From contig CAKPMY010000016.1 in NCBI GenBank assembly GCA_934168245.1, forward strand, positions 1 to 27,821: a stretch of 27,821 nt of DNA, written 5' to 3'. This stretch comes from an uncultured Bacilli bacterium (lineage in GTDB: Bacteria > Bacillota_I > Bacilli_A > RF39 > UBA660). Every line of letters begins with the position of its first letter. The stretch's first letter is position 1. The translations under genes and the position numbers were made by a program. Shown here in pieces: positions 8,467-15,908 of the stretch. The notes under the pieces were generated by a model. It was not told the DNA's origin and did no database searches. It was given only the letters and a program-made list of their open reading frames with translations.

Positions 8467-8495
8467 TATAGGGAGGGAGGGTATTTGCGTCAAGT
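8467..8495 (-). promoter_or_regulatory. csoR-mnmA promoter with G-rich operator candidate
   Basis: The minus strand reads TTGACG, a 17-base spacer and TATAAT, the best sigma-A promoter in the window. The spacer on the plus strand is GGGAGGGAGGGTATTTG, three G-triplets in AT-rich DNA. CsoR-family operators are G-tract sites flanked by A/T, so this is the probable autoregulatory operator. It has no clean inverted symmetry. Confidence 0.75.
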
Positions 8496-8504
8496 ATTTT
8501 GCAT

Positions 8505-8531
8505 TAAAAAAGTATACTTTTGTTGTATACT
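8505..8531 (-). terminator. Terminator of the acetyltransferase-like gene
   Basis: On the minus strand AGTATAC and GTATACT form a perfect 7-bp stem with a 7-base loop, followed by six T. The stem begins inside the TAG stop codon at 8530-8532. Confidence 0.75.
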
Positions 8532-9183
8532 ATTTTAGAATTTCGTCTGCTTCATATAGAAGTTCTTGAATTTTATTAAAGGCTTTAGAAATATGAAGGC
8601 CATCGACAAAGACGTGACTTACGGTAATGTTTAGAGTCATTTCATATTTACCGTTATTATTAACGTATTTACCCCAACAGATTCTAGGAACGGTTTGAGA
8701 ATGTAGTTCTTCAGTCATTGGTTGATTGGCTCCAGTGAAGTTTAACCAAGGAAGACAAGTTATATAGTATTCGTTCCAAGCATTAGTAGGATTATAGTTA
8801 TTTGCGGTTAATTTTGTTTCATACTTGGCTTTATCAATCTCTTGTTTGGCAAGATTGTAAAAATCTTTATAATTTTTCTTGTTTTCGAAACGGACATTTT
8901 CAAAGACGTCATTTTCAGTCATAACAGTAATAGCGGGATTTATATCCTCAAAAATGACAGGAGTATTGTCAACGAAGCGCATTCGCAGTTCAGGAACGGA
9001 GTTTAAACCGTTTACTACAATATATAACATATTGATAAAGAAAGATGTCTTAGTGGCCTTGGAATGGTTAACTAGTTTAGTTACATCCATAGTAACATTT
9101 ATTCCATATGTGGGATTTTTAAATGATTTAAACCAATCATAAGTCTTTTTACGGAGAGAATTTTCTATATCTAATTTTTGCAT
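8530..9183 (-). CDS. Chloramphenicol acetyltransferase-like protein (217 aa)
   Basis: The protein aligns by eye with the CAT family, trimeric acetyl-CoA-dependent O-acetyltransferases. The catalytic signature HVFVDG (His190, Asp194, Gly195) sits near the usual His195. Family landmarks include the N-terminal Y-x-I-N-V-T-M-D-V stretch, E-x-R-M-R near residue 65, and LPWLNFTG around 134-141. Length is typical. Some CAT-fold proteins are housekeeping acyltransferases, so resistance to chloramphenicol cannot be concluded. It stands alone, with its own promoter at 9210 and a terminator overlapping its stop, and AGAGG precedes the ATG. Its leader contains two imperfect 39-bp repeats, which suggests regulated expression. 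Confidence 0.82.
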   Translation of the reverse strand: MQKLDIENSLRKKTYDWFKSFKNPTYGINVTMDVTKLVNHSKATKTSFFINMLYIVVNGLNSVPELRMRFVDNTPVIFEDINPAITVMTENDVFENVRFENKKNYKDFYNLAKQEIDKAKYETKLTANNYNPTNAWNEYYITCLPWLNFTGANQPMTEELHSQTVPRICWGKYVNNNGKYEMTLNITVSHVFVDGLHISKAFNKIQELLYEADEILK

Positions 9184-9209
9184 TTTATTTACCTCTTTTC
9201 TTGGTATTA

Positions 9210-9238
9210 ATTATAACATGGGGAGGTTTTTAAGTAAA
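9210..9238 (-). promoter_or_regulatory. Promoter of the acetyltransferase-like gene
   Basis: The minus strand has TTTACT, a 17-base spacer and TATAAT, with TG one base before the -10 (extended -10). The -35 lies within the downstream copy of a tandem repeat. Confidence 0.65.
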
Positions 9239-9299
9239 TGTGTATAGAAGATACAAATAAGGTGGTTTTTTTGTAAACGTGCATAGGAGATACAAATAG
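9221..9299. repeat. Two tandem imperfect 39-bp repeats
   Basis: Two copies with period 39 share GTAAA-(T/C)-GTG-(T/C)-ATAG-(A/G)-AGATACAAATA and a preceding GG(A/T)GGTTTTT. They differ at few positions. The copy nearer the gene supplies its -35 element. They may be duplicated regulator sites or a duplicated promoter segment. Confidence 0.7.
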
Positions 9300-9317
9300 G
9301 AGTATTTTTTACTAAAG

Positions 9318-9349
9318 AAAAGACTAATTATTTTTTAATTAGTCCTTTT
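9318..9349 (-). terminator. Terminator of the Bce-type operon
   Basis: On the minus strand AAAA-G-GACTAATTA pairs with TAATTAGTC-TTTT around a 5-base A loop, with one bulged G. The hairpin spans the last codons and TAA stop of the permease gene. Confidence 0.65.
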
Positions 9350-11380
9350 GGAAATAATATTTTTACTACATACATAAGTTAAGATAAAGTAACCACCATA
9401 GATAGTAACTAAAAAGATAGCCGTCATGATATTTGATAAAAGGAGTCCTTTAGTACCCATTGATTCTAATAAGTAGTTAGCAAACTTTATACCAAATATA
9501 GAATGAATTATCGCAAGAAGTAATGGTGTTAGGAAGAAGATACCAATTTGTTTAAATAAGGCGCTGTTTAACATTTCTTCACTGGCACCTATTTTTCTTA
9601 ACATATTATAACGTTCTTTATTATCGGCTGATTCAGATAATTCCTTTAAAGCAAGGATTGCGGCACTCGAAATTAAGAAAATTATACCTAAATATAGACC
9701 AACAAATGTTACTAAGACTCCTAGACCGACGGAAGCATTGGTAATATCTATTTTACTATTGTAAGTTAACCAAGTTGTAATATTATAATTTTTTTCCATA
9801 ACTGCACTTATTTTATTTTCTGTTTCCTCTTTATCTTTTTTATAGTTAGCCACTAAAACTTCTTGTATAGGTTCATAATTTTCTAGAGCTTTATCTGGCA
9901 GTACGATAAAACCAGTGTTTGCACGAGCACTATTAAATTCATAGAAACCGTTTTGACATTTTTGATATTTTGAATGATATACTTTGTTGTTTAATGATGT
10001 TTCTGGATCAGTTTTTAACCCAGTATTTATAATACTTATCATGTAATCATAATTGGCTATAACGATATATTCATTTTCTTTTAGAGTGTACTTTTCTAAA
10101 TTGAATTTTTCAGCTAAAGCATTATAGTCACTTAATTTCATTAAATCAAAGGCTTGATTATAAAGAAGAAATGGGTAGTCTTTTGATATTTCATCTAAAC
10201 TATTAATAAGAAGTGTTTTTAGAGTGAAACTTTCATCTTCATAAATGTTAAAAGAAAGCGTATCTTTTAATTCTTCTGTAGGATTTAAGCCAAGACTCTC
10301 GAGAGTTTTTTCAATAGAAATTTTGGAATCTTTTGCTTCAGTTTCAGTAAATCCAGCTAATTCCGTTCTATTCATAGGTTTAGTAAATTGAATATCCATA
10401 GGAGTTAACTCTTTTAAATTTTTAGTCATGGAATTCTTTATAGATAAGGAACTTGATAAGACACAAATGGTGACAAATAACATTAAACAAATAATAGTCA
10501 TGGAAAAGACCATGGTATTAATCTTACTGCTTATTTGTCTGACAATAAAGCTATTTAGACCTTTATAGTAAATGTTTTTTAGGGACATGACTAGTTTTAA
10601 GATTAGCCCTGATAGAGACCAGAATAAAGTAAATGTTGAGAATATTCCCATGACGATTGGAATTAATATTTGACTAGTAGTTGTTAGTTTTTCAAAACCG
10701 TCTGTTACTAAGTAGTAGGCTGTTCCTAAAGCGATGACTGAGATAATAAATATTACTATACAAACGTATGGATTTTTTAATTTTACTTTTTCAGACTTTT
10801 TAGAGGCTGATAATAAGTCGATTAATTTATATTTATTTATGATTATGGTATTAAAGATAATTACAATTAAGTACATAATACCAAAATAGAACAAAGTCTT
10901 AAGACAAGCACTTTGTGAGAAAACAAATTGAAACTTGGTCATATCGGCTTCAAACATGTTAGCGACTAAAACACTCATTAATTGGGATAAGACTACTCCT
11001 AAGCCTAGTCCAATTACTAGAGAAATTAGACCGATTAGAAGAGTTTCAAAGAATAAGATTAAAGATATTTTTCGTTTACTCATACCCAAGGTTAAGTAAA
11101 TAGCAAACTCTTTATTTCGTCTTTTTATTAGAAACCGTGAGGCATAAATTATTAGAAATCCTAAGATAAAGGAAACAAAGACACTTATGCCGGATAAGAT
11201 GCTAGTCATTAATTTTATTATTTCATAGGTTCTTGATGAAACTTTTAACATTATGGTTTGAGAGTCAATGGCATTAAAAACATAAAAAATTGCGACTCCT
11301 AGTATTAGAGTAAAAAAGTAGATGGCATAGTCTTTCATACTCTTGGTAATGTTTTTTAGAGATAGTTTACAAAGCATCAT
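9335..11380 (-). CDS. Bce-type ABC transporter permease (681 aa)
   Basis: This is the BceB/VraG-like permease that, with its ATPase, senses and removes cell-wall-active peptide antibiotics from their lipid targets. Four hydrophobic segments lie in the first 180 residues, with the FtsX-like stretch NKEFAIYLTLGMSKRKI between the second and third. Two more follow, then one near residues 285-310, a long extracytoplasmic region (about 315-535) and three C-terminal segments, the ten-span plan of the family. It overlaps the ATPase gene by 14 bp, with AGGTGG before the ATG pair. The large outer domain is the part that recognises the peptide in studied members; this one is too divergent to predict the drug. 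Confidence 0.9.
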   Translation of the reverse strand: MMLCKLSLKNITKSMKDYAIYFFTLILGVAIFYVFNAIDSQTIMLKVSSRTYEIIKLMTSILSGISVFVSFILGFLIIYASRFLIKRRNKEFAIYLTLGMSKRKISLILFFETLLIGLISLVIGLGLGVVLSQLMSVLVANMFEADMTKFQFVFSQSACLKTLFYFGIMYLIVIIFNTIIINKYKLIDLLSASKKSEKVKLKNPYVCIVIFIISVIALGTAYYLVTDGFEKLTTTSQILIPIVMGIFSTFTLFWSLSGLILKLVMSLKNIYYKGLNSFIVRQISSKINTMVFSMTIICLMLFVTICVLSSSLSIKNSMTKNLKELTPMDIQFTKPMNRTELAGFTETEAKDSKISIEKTLESLGLNPTEELKDTLSFNIYEDESFTLKTLLINSLDEISKDYPFLLYNQAFDLMKLSDYNALAEKFNLEKYTLKENEYIVIANYDYMISIINTGLKTDPETSLNNKVYHSKYQKCQNGFYEFNSARANTGFIVLPDKALENYEPIQEVLVANYKKDKEETENKISAVMEKNYNITTWLTYNSKIDITNASVGLGVLVTFVGLYLGIIFLISSAAILALKELSESADNKERYNMLRKIGASEEMLNSALFKQIGIFFLTPLLLAIIHSIFGIKFANYLLESMGTKGLLLSNIMTAIFLVTIYGGYFILTYVCSKNIISKRTN

Positions 11381-12134
11381 TTAGATCGCCACCTAGTAAA
11401 GTTACTACATCTATTATCTTATCAAAAAATTCTTTACGGGTTTGTGTCCCTTTATAGAACTCATTAAAGATTTTACCATCTTTGATAAAGATAACCCGGC
11501 TAGCATAACTGGCTGTGAAAGCATCATGAGTTACCATGAGAATTGTTGTTTTTAAGTCGGTGTTTAAGTAATTAAATTTTTCAAGCAACATCTTAGAAGA
11601 CTTAGAATCTAAGGCTCCTGTTGGTTCATCGGCTAAAACTAGGGTTGGTTCTGTTATAATAGCACGGGCTGCGGCTACTCTTTGTTTTTCGCCTCCAGAC
11701 ATTTCATATGGGTATTTTTTGAGAATTTTTTCAATATTTAGTTCTTTCGCAACCATTTTTATTCGACCTTCGATTTCGGGAATAGAACGATTTTGAATAG
11801 ATAAGGCAAGAGCAATATTTTCATAGGCTGTTAGGGTATCTAAAAGATTAAAATCTTGAAAAACGAAACCTAACTCTTCCCTTCTAAATTCGTTTAGACT
11901 ATTGCCTTTTAATTTAGTAACGTCTTGATCATTTACATAGATATGACCAGAGGTTACTTTATCGATTGTAGAAATACAGTTTAGAAGAGTTGTTTTACCA
12001 GAGCCTGAGGCACCCATTATTGCGACAAACTCCCCTTCTTCTACATCAAAAGAAATATTATCAATAGCCTTAGTTAGACTAGATCTATTTCCATAATACT
12101 TTTCTATTTTTTCTATTTTTAATACTTTTTTCAT
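11367..12134 (-). CDS. Bce-type ABC transporter ATPase (255 aa)
   Basis: A stand-alone ATPase with Walker A GASGSGKT (41-48), Q-loop Gln93, signature MSGGE (145-149), Walker B LVLADEP (165-171) and His203. Length and sequence match BceA/YxdL-type subunits, which energise the ten-span permease encoded next and set the flux signal read by the paired histidine kinase. The MSGGE start differs from the usual LSGGE but should work. An AAGGAG site precedes the ATG. It lies 86 bp after the kinase gene, behind an inverted repeat containing a near-match to the BceR operator, so the ABC genes may have a second, inducible promoter. Confidence 0.93.
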   Translation of the reverse strand: MKKVLKIEKIEKYYGNRSSLTKAIDNISFDVEEGEFVAIMGASGSGKTTLLNCISTIDKVTSGHIYVNDQDVTKLKGNSLNEFRREELGFVFQDFNLLDTLTAYENIALALSIQNRSIPEIEGRIKMVAKELNIEKILKKYPYEMSGGEKQRVAAARAIITEPTLVLADEPTGALDSKSSKMLLEKFNYLNTDLKTTILMVTHDAFTASYASRVIFIKDGKIFNEFYKGTQTRKEFFDKIIDVVTLLGGDLNDAL

Positions 12135-12167
12135 AATTTTCTCCTTCCAATAGTTAGTTTATTATAG

Positions 12168-12173
12168 ATAATA
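12168..12173 (-). promoter_or_regulatory. Candidate -10 for the Bce ABC genes
   Basis: The minus strand carries TATAAT about 35 bases before the ATPase ATG. The position of the -35 is poor (GAATAA or AATAAC), as expected if an activator bound at 12205-12218 replaces it. Weak evidence on its own. Confidence 0.35.
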
Positions 12174-12188
12174 GACTTTGTCGTTATT

Positions 12189-12224
12189 CTAATATTACAA
12201 TACATTTCAATATTGTAATATTAG
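12189..12224 (-). promoter_or_regulatory. 14-bp inverted repeat containing a BceR-like operator
   Basis: CTAATATTACAATA and TATTGTAATATTAG form a perfect 14-bp inverted repeat with an 8-base loop, overlapping the kinase stop codon. Inside, TTACAATATTGAAA (12205-12218, minus strand) matches the BceR consensus TNACA-N4-TGTAA except for one base. No T-run follows, so it is not an ordinary terminator. As RNA it could lower read-through from the regulator genes. Confidence 0.6.
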
Positions 12225-13240
12225 TCAGTTATTTTGTAGTAGTCATTTTTAGAAAATGTTATAGTGACTTTGGTATATTTATTTACTTCGGATTCTATTT
12301 CTATTTTATGACCTAGTTTTTTTAAAAGATTTTTAGCAATATATAACCCTAATCCAGTTGACTTAGTTGTAGTTCTACCATTGGTACCGGTAAATGATTT
12401 GTTAAAGACTTTTGGTAGATCATTTTTAGGTATACCAAGACCATTATCGGTAATAGTTAAAATTACTTTTTGGGTGGCCTCTTCTACTTTAATTTCTATT
12501 TTTGGTACTTTTATATTTCTTTTGTATTTAATACTGTTATTGATTATTTGATTTAGAATAAATTCTAACCACTTTTCATCTGTTAAGACTTTTTCGTTAC
12601 TAGTTTTTACAATGAATTCAATATTGTTTTCTAGTAGGTCATCTTTATTTTTTAAGGCAACGGAGTTAATTATCTTTTGGAGAGAAACTTCTTTAATAAA
12701 AAAGTCTTCTTCAGAAGTATTACTTCTTACGTAATATAGCACTTGATCAATATAATTATCTAGTCTATTTATTTGAGTTGTATATTTCTTTGGAAGTGTT
12801 TCTTTAGAGTTATGAGTCATTAAAACAAGAATGGAGATAGGTATTTTTACTTCATGAATCCAGAGTTCAATATATTCTTTGAAATTAGTAAGACTTAGTT
12901 TATAATCTTTTAATTTTTCAATATAACATTTATTTATTTCATAGAGAATTTGATATATTAGTTCTTCTTCACTAGTTTTGGGTCTTTCTAGCATTTCTAG
13001 AACTAAGTACTTTTTATCTAGATTTATAAGTTTAGATTGAATCATTTTATAAAATGATCTTTTCTTAAAGTAATCCATTAATAATAAAGTTAGGCCTAGA
13101 ATAATTTGAAAAGTAATAAATACTAAGATTAGGGATTCGTTACTTTTAAAAGCTATTAAGAGCATAGTAATTATTAAGATGTTTATGATATAGATAAAAA
13201 TGGGTAGAAATTTATCTTTTAAGTAGTTAGTTATTTTCAT
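12221..13240 (-). CDS. BceS-like intramembrane-sensing histidine kinase (339 aa)
   Basis: Two N-terminal membrane segments (about 13-31 and 36-57) are joined by only a few residues, the mark of intramembrane-sensing kinases that read a partner transporter instead of binding a ligand. The H-box is WIHEVKIP with phospho-acceptor His129. The ATP-binding domain shows LNQIINNSIKYKR (N-box), DNGLGIP and TGLGLYIAKNLL. It overlaps the response-regulator gene by 4 bp (ATGA), so the two are translationally coupled, and it is followed by the ABC genes it should monitor. Phosphotransfer to Asp52 of the regulator next to it is inferred from position and family. Confidence 0.93.
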   Translation of the reverse strand: MKITNYLKDKFLPIFIYIINILIITMLLIAFKSNESLILVFITFQIILGLTLLLMDYFKKRSFYKMIQSKLINLDKKYLVLEMLERPKTSEEELIYQILYEINKCYIEKLKDYKLSLTNFKEYIELWIHEVKIPISILVLMTHNSKETLPKKYTTQINRLDNYIDQVLYYVRSNTSEEDFFIKEVSLQKIINSVALKNKDDLLENNIEFIVKTSNEKVLTDEKWLEFILNQIINNSIKYKRNIKVPKIEIKVEEATQKVILTITDNGLGIPKNDLPKVFNKSFTGTNGRTTTKSTGLGLYIAKNLLKKLGHKIEIESEVNKYTKVTITFSKNDYYKITD

Positions 13241-13899
13241 AATAATTTATAACCTTGACCTTTCCTAGTTTCAATAACATCTTTTAAACCAAACTCTTCT
13301 AATTTTGTTCTTAACCTACTTATATTTACCGTTAAGGCATTATCATTTATATATTCATTATTATTCCATAAGTCTGTCATTAGTTCATCTCTTTTTACAA
13401 TGTTACCTTTATTATTTAAAAGATAAAGAAAAATTATCATTTCATTTTTAGTTAGGGACAATTCTGATGTTTCACTTTGTAAGATACCTTTACTAGGGTT
13501 TACAATGATGTTGTTGTAGATAAGAGAAGATGTTGTATTTTCGATTCTTTTAAGGACATTTTGAATTCGTAATAAAAGTATAGTTGGATTATAAGGCTTA
13601 GTTATATAGTCATCTGCCCCATAGGACATAGAAAGTATTTCATCTACTTCTGTTACTCTACTCGTTAACATAATAATGGGCATAGTCGCTTTTTTACGTA
13701 GTTCTTTTAAGATTATTTCTCCATTGGCAGTAGGTAGATTAATATCTAGAAGGGCTAGATCTACTTTTTCTTTTAAGATTAGTTCTACTGACTTTTCATA
13801 ATCAGTAATAACTAAAACTTGGTATCCAGCATTTTTTAATAATTCTTTTAGTTCTAATGCTATAGAAGTATCATCTTCTAGTATTGCTATTTTTTTCAT
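13237..13899 (-). CDS. BceR-like OmpR-family response regulator (220 aa)
   Basis: The receiver domain has the acidic pocket EDD (8-10), phospho-acceptor Asp52 (LLDINLP), a Thr/Ser at 79-80 and Lys101 (TKPY). A winged-helix DNA-binding domain of OmpR type follows from about residue 125, including NIVKRDELMTDLW and NALTVNISRLRTKL. The gene heads the four-gene Bce module and carries an AAGGAGG site. A perfect TTACA-N4-TGTAA operator lies about 50 bases before its ATG, so it probably activates its own operon when the transporter engages a peptide antibiotic. Target control is inferred from this site and from related systems. Confidence 0.93.
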   Translation of the reverse strand: MKKIAILEDDTSIALELKELLKNAGYQVLVITDYEKSVELILKEKVDLALLDINLPTANGEIILKELRKKATMPIIMLTSRVTEVDEILSMSYGADDYITKPYNPTILLLRIQNVLKRIENTTSSLIYNNIIVNPSKGILQSETSELSLTKNEMIIFLYLLNNKGNIVKRDELMTDLWNNNEYINDNALTVNISRLRTKLEEFGLKDVIETRKGQGYKLL

Positions 13900-13918
13900 A
13901 TGAGACCTCCTTAACTAT

Positions 13919-13927
13919 ATTATATCA
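13919..13927 (-). promoter_or_regulatory. Extended -10 promoter of the Bce-type operon
   Basis: The minus strand reads TGATATAAT (extended -10) about 20 bases before the regulator ATG. The -35 position (CAAATA) is poor and lies close to the BceR-type operator, consistent with activator-dependent transcription. Confidence 0.6.
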
Positions 13928-13947
13928 TTGAAAGAGGTATTTATTTG

Positions 13948-13961
13948 TTACAAAAATGTAA
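13948..13961 (-). promoter_or_regulatory. BceR-type operator
   Basis: TTACATTTTTGTAA on the minus strand is a perfect match to the TNACA-N4-TGTAA consensus known for BceR-like regulators of Firmicutes. It sits just upstream of the promoter of the response regulator encoded here. Confidence 0.75.
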
Positions 13962-14000
13962 GGATAAGAAATAAGTCTTAGTAATAAAAAAATTGTGTAA

Positions 14001-14033
14001 AAGAAAAAATATGATACTTAGAGTACCATATTT
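14001..14033 (-). terminator. Terminator after the anchored helical protein gene
   Basis: On the minus strand AAATATGGTACT pairs with AGTATCATATTT (one G/T pair) around a 3-base loop, then TTTCTTTT follows the T-rich arm. It lies 12 bases past the stop at 14046 and insulates the Bce operon. Confidence 0.75.
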
Positions 14034-14045
14034 AAACTTTTAATA

Positions 14046-14771
14046 TTAGATATTTTCGTTATTAATTGCTGCTAAAAGCATATTATATTCGTCTATTAGA
14101 GAATCTGATGTGAAGGCAATTGAACCATTTTCTACTTGCCAGTTATCTTTATTTTCTATTAAGAAATTAATTACTTCTTCTTCAGCATTTATTAGGTCTA
14201 TTATACTATTTAGAGAAGCAAATAATTCTTCATCTTCTTCATCACTAGTTAGGTTACCTACTACTTCATCTTTATAGAAGTCTATATAATAATCGTCTAA
14301 ATCTTTATCTAGATAAGACATGGCTTTCTTTTCAGTGAAGTATTCATTATACTTAATCATACTATTTTGAAGAGTTTCTTTAGCATTTTTTAAATATTCT
14401 TTTGTTTTGATGAAATCTTTACCGTCTTCTTGATAGTTTTCTGCAGTTAAAACAGTAGTTAGACGATCGTCTCCTAAGACACTTACAATATCAGTTAAAA
14501 TAGTGAAACAGTCTTTACTATATTTTTTGTAAGCAATTTCTACTTTTTTATAGTCTCCTTTAGTTACGGTTCTATTTAGAATTTTATCAATTTCATCTTT
14601 GTCATAACCTTCTTTATTAGTTATTTCATATAGATAGTCTAACTCTTCCTTTAATTTTTCTTCTTGTTTTAAATCAGCTACTACGCCATAGATAATTATA
14701 GCGGCTAGAACGGCTACTACAGCACCAATTATAATTAAGATTTTCTTTTTACTTTTCTTTTTCTTTTCCAT
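14046..14771 (-). CDS. Membrane-anchored helical protein, unknown function (241 aa)
   Basis: I do not recognise the family. A very basic N-terminus (MEKKKKSKKK) precedes one membrane segment (about 10-32); the remaining 200 residues are acidic, lack cysteines other than one, and look mainly helical (KQEEKLKEELDYLYEI and similar stretches). The pattern fits a type II membrane protein with the soluble part outside the cell. It is the second gene after the Mbeg1-like hydrolase, 16 bases downstream, with its GGAGT site reaching toward that gene's end, so the two are co-transcribed. A partner or anchor role for the hydrolase is possible but rests only on position. Confidence 0.8.
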   Translation of the reverse strand: MEKKKKSKKKILIIIGAVVAVLAAIIIYGVVADLKQEEKLKEELDYLYEITNKEGYDKDEIDKILNRTVTKGDYKKVEIAYKKYSKDCFTILTDIVSVLGDDRLTTVLTAENYQEDGKDFIKTKEYLKNAKETLQNSMIKYNEYFTEKKAMSYLDKDLDDYYIDFYKDEVVGNLTSDEEDEELFASLNSIIDLINAEEEVINFLIENKDNWQVENGSIAFTSDSLIDEYNMLLAAINNENI

Positions 14772-14787
14772 AAATCACTTTACTCCT

Positions 14788-15828
14788 TTACTCTTTTTCT
14801 TTTATATAAGTTGATTTTATCATGGAATCAACAATTGTGTCCAAGTATTTTATTATATCTGGATCAATATTACGCATATTTTTGTAGAGTTTTTTGAAAT
14901 CATTAAGATTAAGTTTTAAGTTGCTAGAATACTCGCGAGGAAGGTTTTCAAATATGGCTTCAATGGCTTCTTTAACTTTTTCTTGGTCTAGTTTTTCGTA
15001 AGAAGTGGTTGTCGTTTCATGAAGTTGTTTACTGACACTTGATAATTTTCCTTTAATAAAATGTTCACCGAAACAGCACCAAGTAGTTGGATAATGCTCA
15101 TTAAAAGCATGTTCAGTACTTTTAATTACGTGGTAATCTTTATTGTTTAGGATGGTACCAACGACTGATCCTGTTGGAATAACATTTATTAGTTTTTTAT
15201 GAAGTCTTTCATAGTTTTTACTTTGGTATTCTTCTTTTCTAAAACCGGGACCGTCAAAGTTATAAACTGCTACTACTCTATTATATAGGTCATCGTTTGC
15301 AGACATGATACTGGCCATGGCTAGGTTACCACCTTTAGAGTGGCCTGTTACATAGATCTTTTTATCTGCTGGAGTTAGCGTGTTAAGAAGATATTTTTGG
15401 GCTAAGACTTGGGTGTTTGTTGGGTATTCATATCCTAGACGGAAGTTTTCAATCCAGCCAATTAGAGAACCGTCTGTACCTTTATAACTAATAATAGTTA
15501 GATCCTTAATTCTAAAAGTTACGGCACCAAACTGAGTATCATTATTTCTTAGTTTTTCAAAATTTGAGACTTTTAAGTCTTTATATCTTTTAGAATTCTT
15601 AAGCAGTTCTAATAATTCATAGGATAAGGGAGCCATAACTCCAGATGATTTATCTTTTTTGAAAGAGAGTGCATAGGCATAAAACTCTGGAAAAGTTTTA
15701 GTCCCTTGAAATGAAGAAATTGGTAGATAAACTAGAATGGCTGCAAGAAGAAGATCCTGTCCATTCAAATGAACCTCTTCTAGGGAGTTATCTTTATAAA
15801 ATTCTATATAATCTTTTATTGTATACAT
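14788..15828 (-). CDS. Mbeg1-like (DUF2974) alpha/beta hydrolase (346 aa)
   Basis: The protein shows the lipase-like nucleophile elbow TGHSKGGNLA with Ser164, an upstream ISYKGTDGSLIGWIENF segment that resembles the oxyanion region of lipase class 3-like folds, FDGPGF after the nucleophile strand, and a later HAFNEHYPTTW that may hold the catalytic His. These features fit DUF2974, whose members are common in gut Firmicutes and mostly uncharacterised. No signal peptide is visible, so it is probably cytosolic. An AGAGG site precedes the ATG and an extended -10 promoter lies at 15847. The substrate, lipid or ester, is unknown. Confidence 0.85.
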   Translation of the reverse strand: MYTIKDYIEFYKDNSLEEVHLNGQDLLLAAILVYLPISSFQGTKTFPEFYAYALSFKKDKSSGVMAPLSYELLELLKNSKRYKDLKVSNFEKLRNNDTQFGAVTFRIKDLTIISYKGTDGSLIGWIENFRLGYEYPTNTQVLAQKYLLNTLTPADKKIYVTGHSKGGNLAMASIMSANDDLYNRVVAVYNFDGPGFRKEEYQSKNYERLHKKLINVIPTGSVVGTILNNKDYHVIKSTEHAFNEHYPTTWCCFGEHFIKGKLSSVSKQLHETTTTSYEKLDQEKVKEAIEAIFENLPREYSSNLKLNLNDFKKLYKNMRNIDPDIIKYLDTIVDSMIKSTYIKEKE

Positions 15829-15846
15829 AATTATTACCTCTTATTT

Positions 15847-15876
15847 ATTATAGCAGATAACGGTAGTATTGGTTAA
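15847..15876 (-). promoter_or_regulatory. Promoter of the hydrolase gene
   Basis: The minus strand reads TTAACC, 18 bases, then TATAAT with TGC directly before it (extended -10). It lies in the 80-bp gap after the 670-aa repeat protein. No terminator was seen in that gap, so read-through from the repeat genes is also possible. Confidence 0.6.
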
Positions 15877-15908
15877 TATATTTTTTGGTAGGTTGATTAT
15901 TGTTAGAC

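Noticed and set aside
8530..9183. Firm call as a chloramphenicol-resistance gene
   Set aside because: The HxxxDG signature proves only the CAT fold family, which includes non-resistance acyltransferases.
13900..14045. RNA riboswitch or T-box leader before the Bce operon
   Set aside because: The gap is explained by the upstream terminator, the BceR operator and the promoter; no conserved riboswitch elements were seen.
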